From Scedosporium boydii (Eukaryota; Ascomycota; Sordariomycetes; Microascales; Microascaceae), in contig NJFT01000035.1 in NCBI GenBank assembly GCA_002221725.1, positions 1-64,000 of the forward strand: 64,000 nt of DNA, in the 5' to 3' direction. Position 1 is the first letter of the stretch, and each line of letters starts with the position of its first letter. A model generated the notes under the pieces. That model was not told the origin of the DNA. It worked only from the letters and a program-made list of their open reading frames with translations, and did no database searches. Position numbers and translations under genes: made by a program. Below are positions 45,469 to 58,206 of this stretch, one piece after another.

Positions 45469-47405
45469 TTATAGCTCGTCTGGGCGAGGGAACTTGATAG
45501 TCCAAATTCGAGGACTGACGGGCAATCCGACGTAGAATTCGTAGAGCCGGTTCAATTCAGACTTCAGGATGTTCCATCTAATCGGTTCCTTGTTAGTCTC
45601 CAGATTTCGAGTCGGAGGCAAAAGAATAAAAAAAAGCAAGGTGCAACTTACAGGAGACCGGGAAGCCGGATCCACGACCCTATGACAATCTTGAATGCCT
45701 TCCACACCCTCGCAAACTCAAGGTCAAACTCGTCCCTGATTGTACGCTCTTGCTTGGATTTCAGTTTCTCTCTCGCATCCTCTTTCACACCCTCGTATAA
45801 ATCTGTTTCCGGCACGACAGCATTCCCATACGGTGGGTCGTCCTCGAGGGATAATTCATCAGCCCAAGAAGCCGCATCCTCTGGAGCCTGAGGCTTCTCA
45901 ACCATGGCTCGGAACTGGCCAATAGCGTTCAGAGAACTGCTGACACGAGCATAGGTGTTGAAAAGAGCCACGAGCTCCGTGCGCTTAAGTCTCGGGATCT
46001 CGTTGCTCTCGTTATCGAATTCAAAGAGCACCTTGAGTGCCGTGCCGTAGCCCGCCGTCTGGAGCTTACCCCACAGTCGGCACTTGTCACAACCAACGCA
46101 ATCCATCAGTCTGCTGACGTTGCGGAACCGGTTTCTGAAGTCTTCCTTGAGGGAAGGGCCCTCGCCGTTCTTGAACATGAGGCTCTCGTCGAAGATCTGC
46201 GGTACGCTCAACGCCGCGTCGGTCACGGCCCGGATCTTTGCCTTGGTTTCCGCGTCTTGCTGCTTGTCACCGGTGCAGAAAACGTAATCGGGATCCTGAA
46301 GGTACGGGCCCAGCTTCGCAATGGCCCGGGTGACGAGAGCATAGTTAAAGTAGAGATTGCTGATACGGTCGGGGAATTTATGAAGTCGGTTCTCATAACA
46401 CGCGACGTTGGGAGTCCATTCGCCGGTGGTCTGGTTCAAGAAGTCCCAGCAGAGATGAGTGCTGATACTTGCGTGCATGCCGGAGATGACCCGGTAGAAC
46501 ACGCGCTTCTCGATACATTGGTCTTCAAGCTCGAGACCGGTCTGAGAGACGAAGGGGGTGTTGGGACTCTCCTGGCGTTTCTGTTCTAGGGCATGCTGTC
46601 GACCGGCGACCTCGAGGACATGTTTGAAATCGAAGGCTGCGGGACCCTTGGGCGTCCAGTCTGACACACCGGGTTGGGATGACTTGGGGAAAGAACTAGT
46701 CTGGAAGCAGTTCTCCCGATAGATGGCGTCCCACACCTGCTTCGCGCCGTCACCAGCGTAACCCGTAAACCGCTCGGGGTTCTGCAAAAGGCTAACGTAG
46801 TCGCCCTTTGACGTAGCGCTCTCGTCCTCCGGCACACAATAATCTCGCTCGTCGCATTCGTCGTCGTATTCGACGACACAACTCTCGCCTACATCCTCGC
46901 CCAAGTCGCCTCCGAGGGGCTTCTCAGGCCTCTGTATTTGTACGCTCCTATTTGGATGCTTCGCCCTGGGGCCTTCGAGTTTGCTCAGCTCTTCGGCTCG
47001 CCAGACCTCGGGTATATCCTCTTCGTTGTCGAGGGTGGCTACGGCACAGGCCCTGTTGCCACACATGCCATTCTCATCGTTCCAGAACGGGCATCCCTTG
47101 TGGTAAAGGTTGACTCTGTAGTGTGAGAAGAAGTCGGTCGTCTTCGTCAGATCGTCAATAGCCGGCTTGACTTGGGTGTTGAGGCGGTCGAGAGTCGCAT
47201 AAGAGGCACATGCGTCGGATACTATCGCCTTCGGTGATATCTGGAATGGGTGGCGGCGGTTGTTAGACAAATCGACAAGGTCATTGGAAGGAGCTGAGAT
47301 AGTAGACGTTGGGGGAGAAGAGAAAGAAGAGGAAGCCTCGCTAGGAGGAACGAGAAGCAAGAGAGAAACGAAGGCGGCATACCGGACAAGCATCTTCAGA
47401 AGCAT
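45469..47405 (-). CDS. ERO1: Endoplasmic reticulum oxidoreductin 1
   Basis: Ero1 is the flavoenzyme that reoxidises protein disulfide isomerase and passes electrons to oxygen in the ER lumen. Two exons (47405-45652, 45577-45469) separated by a 74-nt intron give 620 residues. A signal peptide (MLLKMLVRYAAFVSLLLL) is followed by the shuttle-cysteine region (CPFWNDENGMCGNRAC). The flavin-fold core includes FYRVISGMHASISTHLCWDF. The catalytic CxxCxxC motif appears as CVGCDKCRLWGK. Several NxS/T sites occur. The junction rebuilds LPGLLWNILKSE. The protein ends RPDEL, an HDEL-like tetrapeptide that might aid ER retention (see findings). Confidence 0.95.
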
Positions 47406-49743
47406 CAGCGGCGCATCTAACCTGCGCCGTCCAACTCGTGAGAATCGTTAGGCAAAGCAGTTTGGATGGGGGCCGCATTGTCTGAGATGCTTTCTAGAGT
47501 GACCCGCCCAAGAGGGGAGGTCTCGCTTCGAGGTGGGAGTATTATATTAATATGGTGGCCGGCCCCTAGGTCGTCGAGGACAAGGACAGCTGGCTAAATG
47601 CCGTTGGAGAATTCGGCTCCGCGGTGGATTTTCCGGAAATCAAGAAGTTTATGTGGTGTTAATGGAATTAATTAGAGAGGATTGGTCCGGGAATGGCGGG
47701 GGGGAATCACTCTGATACCAGGTTCGGCAGAGGGCTCCGATGTCTATGTCAAGAATGTGGGTAGTAATAATACAATGTCGAAACTGAAAAGGAAACGTTG
47801 GCCAGTCTATATGGGTGGAAAAAGAGGATGGAGGATGCAAGCTGGGACAATGGCAGGTGAATATGTCGAACCCGACCTCCTGAGGTTGAATATGAGGGTT
47901 TCAAAGGAACAGCAAACAGGGAACGTCGCCACTGATATTTGGCAAGTCAGACCAACAAAGCCCAGGCAAAAGTTCGGGATCTGAAAATAAAGGACAGAAT
48001 TCAAGATCGCGAACAAAGCCAACAGGCCACACGTCGTAGGTTGGTCGGAGCTGTGGATTCCGCAAATCATCCCCAAAGGAGCACACTAAGACGCAAAAAC
48101 GAAGACGACAAAGTCGGCCGCCAAATGTGCAATGTGTCCACAGCTTCGAAGGTACATTTGTTGGAGCCGTCACGGCACGTTGTACCTGAAACGCCTAATA
48201 ACATCTAGTGCCAGGCTCGTACTACGAACAGTGCAGACACCAAGACAACCAGTCTCAAAGTACCCTGTAATTCCGCATCCGCCAAATTAATAATCTCCTA
48301 ATGACCTAATCCAACAATAGGGAGAGGTCGTCCGAAAATCAGCAGATGTCACACTTCGGACCCCTGCTCAGGAACCTAAAAGCGACCTCGATCAGCACGG
48401 CGAGGTCCGCTAAGCCCGAACAGAAATAGATCATCGATCTGGGTCCAGTCTGCCGGTCGCCAGCTGACATCTCCCACAGGTGCCTGGAGATAGGGCGGTT
48501 TGAGCGAGAGCGTCCTGACAAAATAGGTCCGCTCACGAGGTCACGACCCCCACAATGAGGGTTCAGCGGCTTCAGCTTGCCTTTCTGTCCATAGAAAGAC
48601 TCACAGCTGGCTAGCGTTGAAGCTGGCAAATCGCCATAAGAGGATCTGGTCCGCATCTTCCACATTACAGTTTGCGTAACGACGTTTCCTAAGATTCGGA
48701 TCATGTCGCAGGCAGGCAGTGTATGGGACAAGCATTGTGTTTCCCTCCTTCGGGCATATCGAGTCGTGGTGTAACAAGGCACACTCTAAGCCTCTGTCAA
48801 CTGCTTTATGAGAATATTGTGACGAGTACTGCTCGTCTAAACTAGATCAGTGAGATTTTTGAAAAGGTAACCCAGTCTGACTGATGATGTTATCCACGTT
48901 CAGATCTGATAGGACAATGGACGGTTTCCAATGTACTAACATCGACGTCAGCTCCAGTCCCATATAAACTACCCACTCAAATTGATTGTGGGGGTTTACC
49001 GTTCAGAAAGGCAACTGAGGGTCCTCGATGCCTGTCGTTAGCATTTGCACGATGTTTTTCCCCCATCACAGCCATTTCTCCCGCCGACCACGTCGCAAAA
49101 GTGCTAACTCTTGCCACAGTCTCCGATAAAAAAATTATTTAAAATATAAAATAACTCAAGGAGCGAAAAATCAACAGTCTATCCGTGTATTTCAAAATTG
49201 GGACTGGGACTTGGGAGAGCACAGGCCAAAGTTGTATGGCGGGACCATAAGGTCACTCATCGTCTTCAGAGTTGTCGGTGGGGTCAAGCCTGCGACGATG
49301 CCCCCCACATTGCTGGTGAGGGATGTCCTCACGTGCCTTCCATCCCGGCTTGCCAACGTAATACCGTTGAAATCAAACTGGAGGCAGGAACAAGGCAGTG
49401 GGAAGTTCTTGCCTTGCTGAAGACGACGCGACACACCAGCCCTCCCAAAATACACAAACGCGTCCGACGAGATAAACACAAAGGAGAATAGAGGTTTTGT
49501 ATATGTCTATATTTCCGGCAGGGAGGATTTTCGCATTAATCATGGGCACATTATACCATACAATCCTTCGTCTTGAAGAAAGTTGAAACGCTTCCAATGA
49601 TTTTAATCGTCTTGTGGTTCGGTGATGAGATAAACCGAATGTGAAATAGTTACAGGGTATCGTAGACAGAAGTCACATGTTCAATTGCCATCTCGCCGTT
49701 TGCGGATGGCTTGTTCCCTCCCAAAAAAAGGCAATCATCGGAA
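47406..49743. other. Intergenic DNA, ERO1 upstream region and CKS1 3' flank
   Basis: 2.3 kb without a supported gene. The part near 47405 should carry the ERO1 promoter. A plus-strand ATG frame of 69 codons at 47775-47984 and a 147-codon minus-strand frame ending at 48339 are open but have no domain, leader or splice support. An A/T-rich run lies near 49130-49160. No tRNA was found. Confidence 0.5.
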
Positions 49744-50335
49744 CTACTGAGGAGCGGTGTAGTTGAGGGGTCGCCTGAGGATGTACTGTTAGCAGATGAA
49801 CCACGCAGAGCGCTCTGGCAAAGGAGAAAATAAAGGAAGGGTTTACTCACTTGAACAATAGGATGTGGGGTTCGGGTTCGTGAACTTCGTAATGCTCCCA
49901 GCCCAAGCTCTGATTGCGCGATAGATTAGCATCTGCGTCCTAGCAGCAGTCAAAACATTATATCGAATCCACCAACCTGGGTAATGCCTAGGGCACGCCA
50001 CTCCTCTTCCCAGAGCAGCTTCAGGGTGCCCTTAGTGGTATCATGGTAGTCCTTGGGAATGACCTTCAGCATGGCTTTGGGGAGTTGGACATGGCGGTAC
50101 TCGTATTCGTTATCGGAATATCTAGAACACCAGACGAGAAACGGTTGTTAGCTCAATCCCTGGCCGGGTGGGTGCAGAATCATGCGGGCGAGGCGGGAGA
50201 ATGCGCCAACATGAGACAAACATACCGGGCCGAGTAATGGATGGATTCAATGAATTCCTCCAAGAGAGCGCGCTCCTCGTCCAAAAGCGGACGGGGGACC
50301 TTGTTTCGTCGGCTGATATCGATGTCCATTGGCAT
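49744..50335 (-). CDS. CKS1: Cyclin-dependent kinase regulatory subunit Cks1
   Basis: Cks1 binds CDK and phosphorylated substrates to promote multisite phosphorylation in the cell cycle. Four exons (50335-50226, 50121-49977, 49909-49851, 49774-49744) give 114 residues. The family core is unmistakable: [49 protein letters not shown], and the strand-exchange hinge [13 protein letters not shown]. The first of two close in-frame ATGs was taken ([10 protein letters not shown]); the second would remove two residues. The last exon is only 31 nt. The gene diverges from the RSC4-like gene. Confidence 0.96.
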
Positions 50336-51536
50336 CTTGTGTATTGGGGGGTTGGTGGTTCGTAGAAAGTCCTCGAATGACGTTCAGTAGCACTGAAACA
50401 AGTGAAACCGATTGTATGAAAAGCGGATTTGTGTTTTGGTCGGTCCTCGAGACGTTAAGTGTGTTTGTTATGGTTGTGTCGAGATCGAGTTCGGAAGTCG
50501 AGGGATGGATGAATGGAGGGGTAGGTGACAGAGTTAGGTTAGAACAAGCTAGGCTGTGAGAAAAGAAATTAACAAGGAATTAACAGCATCTAGAGAAAAG
50601 GCAACACAATGCCTCCAAGCCCTATGATCGTGGGTTATTCGTGATTAGAAGTTGGGATATCAAAGAGTTTGTTATGGTGGTGTAAACAACCCCCCCAAAG
50701 CTCTGGAGTCCCTCATGGCGGGACGGGCAATTAATACATCAACAGGCGGGGCTGGACTGGTGTGGTGGTGGGGGGACGTCTACAATTGAATTGTGTAAAC
50801 TTATCACCACGTGATATAGACCCTGTGATTCAAGTGCAGCATACTAAACTAGGTGCTCCAGTAGTGTAGACCAGGGCAGGGAGGGTCATCTCCTAGTCCT
50901 AGTCCCAGAGCATCAGAGATCCTTGTAAGTGCAGGCTTCTTCCTTTTGTCAAGAGCTACAATCCAAGAGCAGTACCATCCAGAGAAAGGGACTTGTAAGA
51001 AGGTTAAAGTAGTTAGAGGAAAAAAGATTGTAACCACAATGCAGTTTGTCCAAGTCAGCCAACCACAGTTGTTCTTGCAGCTAAGCCAGAGTTGCTGACT
51101 AATAAAGCGTCTTCAACTGCTGGAACTTTGACTTCGTTGCATTGTCCGACTTCGTTCCAAGCAGTTTAAGCTTCTTGAATTCTAATTGGCCAGTTCCCCA
51201 ATTACAGCAAGTCCCTTTGCTACCGGACAATCTTCGGCACCCTGTCTTGCCTTTTCTGGTGCTAGAACAGGCCAACCTCTGCCAAAGGGTGGCAGCTGGA
51301 AACCTCCCATCTCTTCCAGACAGGAGGTGCACCACTCTGTTGCCCCAAAAATTGCTATTGATCCAACAACCTCACACCTTGGACTTTGTGCAGCGATCGC
51401 GTCCATCACCACCGGACTCAATAATCACTATCGTCCTTTTGTCCTTACCCCGACAACTATCCAGAAGAGCCTATCAGCATCATATGCACTGAATAAGGCC
51501 TCTCGAGCTCCCGCGATCCAAGCGCCGTCCTTTTTA
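50336..51536. promoter_or_regulatory. Divergent intergenic region, CKS1 / RSC4-like
   Basis: 1.2 kb between divergent genes. A long plus-strand frame (from 51186) continues in frame into the RSC4-like start, so an earlier start is formally possible. However, that stretch is Pro/Ser-rich without similarity to the family. No specific regulatory site is recognised. Confidence 0.5.
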
Positions 51537-54169
51537 ATGGACAATAAACGCAAATCTCGGTCCAGCCGCACGTCGGTGGACGTCGACGAGCGCGCTTCGA
51601 AACGCCGTCGCATCCCTCAGGTAAACAATCCCATCTCTGTCGTCCTTTTTTACTCCTCCTCTGTGCATTCTTTGAGTCCACCTTCGCAATGTCGTAAGCG
51701 GCAGCCGCCTATGCTCGCCAATTGCTTTTCACCAGACCACCCCCTCCCATCGACCCCAGTTCCCACCATCCTCCACCTGTCCTTGGCGCCTTTTTTTCCC
51801 ACAGTCCATCACTACAATCAATCATTAGCAACTTGAGAAGCTAACTCCATCCAAGGACGCCGATATCACGAAAGGCGAGACCCACGAAACCACGACTCAA
51901 TCGGGACTCGGTTTCCTCGAGCAGATTCGCCGAACTGCCGACAAAAAGTACGCCTTACAAATATATTAAATATTCCCTCGAGACTCTACATTGGGAGACT
52001 AACTAGAGCTTTGCACATTTTTTCGCAGTGGCCGGCTCGTCGCGGGACATTTCGAGAAATTGCTTCCTCGAGAAAGCAACGCCGATTATTATCGCAAGAC
52101 CCGACTGCCTATTTCGCTCGAAATTATCGAGGAGAAATTGAAGAACGGCGATTTTGCGAACATGACGGAGCTCGAGAGCTACTTCAAGCGCATGGTTATG
52201 AATGCGAAGGACTTCTATCCTCGTAATTCCCAGGTGTTCGAAGATGCTGAGAGAGTTCGCAAGGCGCTTAGTAACTACATGGTTAAGAATAACCCTGCGT
52301 ATCAGACAAAGGGTTATCAAGCCTTCCCGACGCCTCTCCCTCCCGAGGGTTCTACCGACGATGCTAGTCGTGACGACAGCAAGTCATCTCGATCTCGTCA
52401 GTCCAATAGTAGGAGTAAAACTGCCGACAAAGAGGAGGTAAAGGAGAAGGAAGATGATGAGCCCCCTGCGAAGGATGAAGAAGACGATCCAGAGGACGAT
52501 GAGGGCAACGATGAGGAGGAAGAGGACGATGGGAACGAGGGTGCAGAAGAGGAAGAAGAAGACGATGACGAAGCGGAAGAGGAGCCCGTCCTTGTGATTC
52601 CCAAGCGACGAGGCCCCGGTCGTCCACCCAAAAACCCAGTTCTGCACGCCCAGAAAATGGCCGCCAAGGCCGCGATGCAAGGAAAGGCTGACTCGCAGTA
52701 TCAAAATGTTCCCTACGAGGGACTTAACTTCCAGCAAGCCCAGGAAAAGATTGTGGAAGAGCTCCTCCGCAAGAAAGGCGACGGGTAAGTCCGAGGATAA
52801 CGTTTTAACCGCAATCTACAATTGTGCTTCGTCGCCTGCTAACGAGCCTGTCCCATTTAAGCTATGAGTACTTCGAGCCTTTCATCAATCTGCCTCCCCG
52901 GTCTCTACGGGATTATTATCGGATTATCACGGAGCCTCTGTCGATTCGGAAGCTTCAAAAGATGGTGAAAGGCATCCATGGCCGAAACGATGTAGCTGGC
53001 GTCAGCGACTTTAAGGGTTGGGGTGCTTTTGAGGAGAAATCCAGTCTACTATGGAAGAATGCTTACTACTACAACGAGGAAGGTAGTGACATCCATGAGC
53101 TTGCCAAAGAGCTAGAGGTAAGAATGTGTGCTCTAGATTAGAGGTATCATGGGGCAACGGCTAATATAAATGTTCTTTAGGGATTTTTCAAGGAGCAACT
53201 CGAAGAGGCGAAGGCTGTTGTCCAAGAGCCACCCCAGCCCAAGATCAAACTAAAGGTGCCCACAGCTGAAAGTGCGGCATCTTCAAAGAAGATCACCATT
53301 CACGTTGGTGGTCGCAGTGGCTCGACTGATTCGCAGACCGCAATTCAGTCGGGAGCTTCCCAGAATGGTGAGGCCCCGGGAAGTGCTGCAATGGTCCGCC
53401 GAACCACGGCCTCGAGTACAGCGGCCGCTCCGCTTGAGAAGGGGGGCAGCGTGTCTGTCGCGTCCCCCAGTCCTTCAGTTCGAGGCAAGCCCGTTGAAGA
53501 AGTAAAGCATCTCCCCGCCACGCCGGTTGCCAATGGTGCAATTGCTACTCCCCAGGGCCAATCCGCTGCTACGGGTTTGGCAGGAATGCCGAATGGCGTT
53601 ACCGCGCCTGCTGTGCAGCAAGCTCCTCCACCACCCCCGCCGAACCCCATCTGGGATTCTCCTTACAGGGCTGAGGGCAAAGGTATGCTTTTCAAACAAC
53701 AGTTCTATTAGGCCCTATTCATCATGTGCCGCTACTAACAACGCCCATAGGACTCAGCAACGGCCTCATGGCTAGCCTTGTTGTTCGACCCCATTCCACC
53801 GTCGCTCAACAGAAGCTCCCAACCCTCACGCTGCAAGCTTCTCCGAAGCAGTGTCACCGTTCGCAAGTTTATCATGTGTCGCTTAAGATGGATGTGCGAA
53901 TTGGTATTTACCCCCAACTTACCGACGAGTTCCAAAAGTCTCAACGCCCGTATCAACTTTGGGTGCTCCACAATGGACGAATCCTTCAGATCAACCAAAT
54001 CGGGAACCCCGGCCAGCGAACGCTCTTGTGTGAGACCATGCTGGGCCGAGGCTTGAACACGATCGAGGCGCAAGTGATCTCACAGATTCCTCCAGACAAG
54101 AGGGTGGCCGGCGGCCCCGAGGCAGAACTTGAGAAGTTTACGATTTACATTCACGTCCACGGTGGCTAG
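51537..54169 (+). CDS. RSC4: RSC4-like double-bromodomain chromatin remodelling subunit
   Basis: Rsc4 is an RSC subunit that reads acetylated histone H3 in the nucleus. Six exons (51537-51620, 51829-51947, 52029-52784, 52862-53117, 53181-53682, 53751-54169) give 711 residues. Bromodomain 1 spans about 65-170 (YYRKTRLPISLEIIEEKL, NAKDFYPRNSQ). A long acidic Glu/Asp linker and an AT-hook-like RRGPGRPPKNP follow. Bromodomain 2 spans about 320-405 (LRDYYRIITEPLSIRKLQ, WKNAYYYNEEGS). A Pro-rich linker and a C-terminal domain (LWVLHNGRILQINQ) complete it. The basic start MDNKRKSRSSRTS was preferred over in-frame upstream Met codons. The 208-nt first intron is the least certain. An unusual open frame follows the stop. 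Confidence 0.88.
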
Positions 54170-54592
54170 AGGACCACGGACGGCACCGAGTTGCAATTAA
54201 GTCGTACAAGCCTTCTCAAACCTGCCACCGTACGTGGTGAGCTGAGACATCAAATGCCGCCCCCCGATATCCTCCCTTCTAGGCCTGACGGGGTGTTGTC
54301 GAATGCTGAGGAGTCCCGCGTGGGGGGTGAAGAGGCGGCTCGTTACCAAAGGGAGCTGCGTACTGCACGCGTCAAGGAGTATTTGTCCATATTGGACGGG
54401 CCAGAGCGCCAAAGAGCATTGGAGGAAATCCGTGAGAAGTATAGGAAAGCGAGAACGGCTTCGGTTAATCCCAGCCCCGAGTTAGTGCAGGATCCTCACC
54501 CCGAGCCTCTCCCGATCGATCCTGTCCTCCTCGCTATCGGCATCGAGCGTGCCCGGCGAGGCGACAATGGCGATAATGTATCCTCGGTCTAG
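54170..54592 (+). other. Open frame directly after the RSC4-like stop, same frame
   Basis: After the TAG at 54167-54169 the same frame stays open for 140 codons to the next stop at 54590-54592. The stretch is charged and helix-prone, with RYQRELRTARVKEYLSILDG near its middle and a Pro-rich end. Its first ATG is at 54255. It could be a readthrough extension, a separate small gene, coding sequence lost through a recent stop mutation, or a chance frame in the 3' untranslated region. An intron-like stretch (GTACGT donor near 54231, TTCTAG near 54282) lies within it. Confidence 0.35.
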
Positions 54593-55112
54593 GGATTTCC
54601 GTTCTCTGAGCACATTTTTTGAGGACTTGAAACTTATAGGATAGCCCGGTCTAGGGCGTCCATGTGTAATGTATTATAGGATTTTTGATCTTCGACATCG
54701 AGGCGTTCCGGGATGAGTCGCAGCGCCGGCAAAACATTGGGCGGGTTATGCAATTCCCGCTTTTGGTCTCTTTTCAGGGAACGGCCCTTGTTTTTTTTCT
54801 TCCATGCAGCATATACGCAATCATGTCCAACTAGCTATCATGCAGACACGGGTCTAAGGCTAGTTATGCATTGAGTTGTTAGGAGCGGGCGTATCATGAA
54901 ATGAAAATGTTTCACAGTTTAATTCTTTCACCTTTGCTTCGAATGTGGTATTATGAGTAACGGGCTCATTCCCCCCCTTTGCTATGGTTCGTATGCGTAG
55001 TCCACGACCGGAATCCATACATATTTGTTCAAAATCTAGCATGTAATCATTTACTCAGAGATATCTTCACTGAAACCTAGACCCAAGCGTGAAAACAACA
55101 GGACTCAGCAAC
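54593..55112. other. Convergent 3' region of RSC4-like and GH36 genes
   Basis: 520 bp between converging genes. It is A/T-richer than the coding flanks, has a T run near 54789-54800 and short C run near 54970, and shows no gene. Confidence 0.5.
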
Positions 55113-58100
55113 CTATTTCTTCAACGTAAAGTAAACCCGAACGTCAACCTCATTGCTCCAGCCAACCGGTTGGCCGACTTCCTTCCAAGCAGTCTCGATG
55201 TCGATTTCCAGGACGTGTTCGTCGCGTTTGCTGATGGAGACGGTGCTCGGCGGGATGATTCTCCCGGAAATGGTGGCGATGAAGTCGTCGTCGATGGTTA
55301 AGGTTGGGAGATGGGATATGTAGATGCCTTGAGAGATGCAATTAGGGCACATTGTGGCGAGTCTGAAAAAGGGAGAAATCGATTCGGGGTGAGGGTCTGC
55401 CAGTTGAAACTTACCTAGAGTACCAAGAGCCTTGAGATCCGTGTCCAGCTGAAGTCTCCCATTCGCCGCAACGTGGAATTTGCTTCCGGCCACGGCAGCA
55501 GCACCCGTCATCTTATCCAGCAGTCCCAAGTTGGCAACAAGTACCTCTTTATTCTCACCAGCGTTAAAGGATAGTGTCGGATACGCCGTAAAGATTTCGT
55601 AACCGCGGACGTCAAGGACGACGGTGAGGAGGACGGAGGGGTCGTCAAGTTTGATGGGGCGGCTGATGGTACGAGCCGCATGAGCTGTTACGACGTAGCG
55701 GCAGAAGTTGCCGATTCCGGGGAAGGAAGTCAAAGGGATGAGTTCGGTGAGCCGGCGAGACGAGACGTTGAATACCCCGAGGATGGGAGTTCCAGTCTCA
55801 GAGCCACCTGTGGTGGTCATATTCGTTAGTCTCATCCCAAGCAAAAAGAAGAAGAAAAAGCCCTAAAGATGCGCTCACTCACCGTTATAGCTACCAACTT
55901 TTAGCAATATGTCGTCATGATAGCCGATGTAGGGATCAATGGCTTGGCCAACAACACTAGGGCGGAATATCACCGTCCTCCCGCGAATAGTCTGGCCCGT
56001 CATCTCTTGAATAAGGGAGAGATTATGATCTCCCGGCACATCAGTGATGTATATTGGGCCGCCGCTAACGCAGCGCGCCGCAGCGTGGTAAGCTGAATAG
56101 TCGTGAACTGTCTGGAACATGTCCCAATCAGGCAGGACGTTTAGGTATCGCGTTAAGATGCTGTTGTGAGCATTCGCCCATACGTGCCACGGATGAGACG
56201 AAGGTACGTCCGGAAAGAAGTCTTCGGAGTTTCGGCAGACAATTTGAGGTTTATTGTGCGGCAGTTGGGTGTGGAACATGATTTGAGGTACCTGGGACAT
56301 GCAAGCGATAGACTTGTTGCCAAATCTACGAATGGACGCGATATTCCAGGAGTCGAGGTAGGTGTTCGTGAGTTCTCTCCGAGCGGACGACGAAGTTAAG
56401 GTGTCGACCATAAATTGCGCGTCGGTCTTGACGCCGTCCACGCCGGACAGGGAAAGGAACCTGTAAAAGTCTTGGTAGAATCGAGAGACATCGTCCTTTG
56501 CAATCACGGTTGTCGTCTTTATTTGGCTTGGGTCTCCCCCTATTCCGCGTCGCTGCGTGATATTAACGGTTTCGTAGGACTTAGCTAGCCTTCCGTTAGA
56601 AGAGATGCCGCCCCAGTAACCTACTCCGAAGTTAGTCTCATGTTAAAAAGAATTGGCCAAACTAGCAGCCGACTCACCGAACAGTGCATGCCAGACTGCA
56701 ACGTGCTGGATGTGAGGATTCTCTTCACGGATACGGCGGATAGTAGATCTCAGTCCTCGGGGGAAGTACCGAGAGTCTGCTTCGAAATTGAGCCAGCCGT
56801 TTTCGAATTGGTCGTCACTTTGGTGGTCAATGGACTGCCAGTTGTCGTCGATTATCAGATTTGAGACTTTTAGGTTGCTGGATCGAAGCTTCTCCAGCGC
56901 TTGGAATATCTTGTCGTCGGTCAACTGCTGGCCCAAGGAGTTCCAGGTACCTGTGACCAGTCAGCGAGATAAGAATACAATACGCGTAAACTGGCGCCCA
57001 GAATATGCTTACAGTATCCCAACCCATCATACCAGTCCTCGCGCCACTCCGGCCGGACGGAGCCGTCGGACTCAGATACTCCAGGCTGTTGTTGCGCGTC
57101 TTCAGATGCCAGGGCTACTACAAGGTCTCGGGCCTGGTACATTGTCGCCGCCATTGCTCTTCGAAAGTCATCGCCCACGGCGACTAGAATGATTGCTTCT
57201 TCTTTGGCATTGCTATCACTAATAACCTACGAGGTTGGTTAATACTTTTTCGTCTTTCACAGAAGGATTGAGAGGGAAGATGTGTTATCATACTCTCACT
57301 ACAACGTTCCCAGCCACATCAGATTGAAGACTCGTCGAGACGTCCCGTAGTCCCGAAAGGGCTAGGATCACCAAATGCTGGCCCTGTGGATTTAGGAAAG
57401 ACGAGATTACACCGTCACGATTCAAGTCGAACCGGGTCTTGCCGTGGACAGGAGCTATCCATGGGTTGGAGATCCGGGCAAGCGAGAACCATCTAGTTCG
57501 ATTAGCAGAGAAATTACGCGGGCAATGTACCATCTGGTTCTGACCTTATAAAGTCGCCCCATGGAAGACCCAGATGGATAACCTCCTCTGTAGACTTATC
57601 GCCCTGGGCTTCGCCAACAGTTGCACTGAGAGACCAGAGACGAGTTCCTGGGGTCTGGCTGACCCGGGACCGAACGGCCCATCTAGGATTGAGATTCTTC
57701 ATTATGTCTGAAAGGTCCTCCAAAGGGTTGGACGTAAAACACCTGGTGGGCTGAACGATGACGATGCCATCTCCCGTTCCTACTTCCTCTCGCATCCAGC
57801 GCCATGGCTGGGACTGCACAGACCGGAATTTGACAGTGAAAGAACACACCTGGGTAATCGAGAGACTTGCGGAGAAGTACAGCCAGGATGATGAAGCTGG
57901 TTCGTCCTGTAGCAATACCAATGTGCTGTCTTTCTGCACAACAGAGCAAGGAACTTCGGCCCATGGCTCGTCATCTGTCGAGTGCCAAAGTGCGACATCC
58001 CAGGACTCGTTACCACTTGAATAAGGAACCTCTAGAATGATAGTAAACTTTATCTCCGGGCCTTGAAGAACAGATACTTGGCCCAGAGGAGGGTAGCTGG

Positions 58101-58206
58101 CAGCTACTACTTTCATCCTCTCTGGCATGGGGTGGATTGGTTTATTAAGTTGTGCTCCGCCACTTATCTTGCGAAGGCCAATGGGACATCTCTCCTCAGG
58201 GGACAT
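55113..58206 (-). CDS. GH36 alpha-galactosidase / raffinose-synthase-like (Sip1 type) enzyme
   Basis: A glycoside hydrolase family 36 protein of the raffinose-synthase/Sip1 branch, which acts on alpha-galactosides. Seven exons (58206-57545, 57492-57294, 57226-57013, 56950-56678, 56620-55883, 55807-55415, 55327-55113) give 897 residues. Landmarks: YCTWNSLGQ; IIDDNWQ; HVAVWHALFGYWGG; GVKTDAQFMVD with the likely nucleophile Asp in KTD; PDWDMFQT; GGPIYITDVPGDH; and a C-terminal beta domain. No signal peptide is seen, suggesting an intracellular enzyme. The exon 2 donor is ambiguous by 6 nt (GTATGA or GTGAGA), both in frame. The last intron is hidden in a continuous open frame but has GTAAGT and CTAAT signals. 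Hydrolase versus transferase activity cannot be told. Confidence 0.9.

Noticed and set aside
48339..48782. 147-codon minus-strand frame in the ERO1-CKS1 gap
   Set aside because: No recognised domain, leader or splice signals, and the composition is like chance translation.
51186..51536. In-frame 117-codon N-terminal extension of the RSC4-like protein
   Set aside because: It is Pro/Ser-rich with no similarity, and the basic MDNKRKSRSSR start suits the family. It more likely represents the 5' leader.
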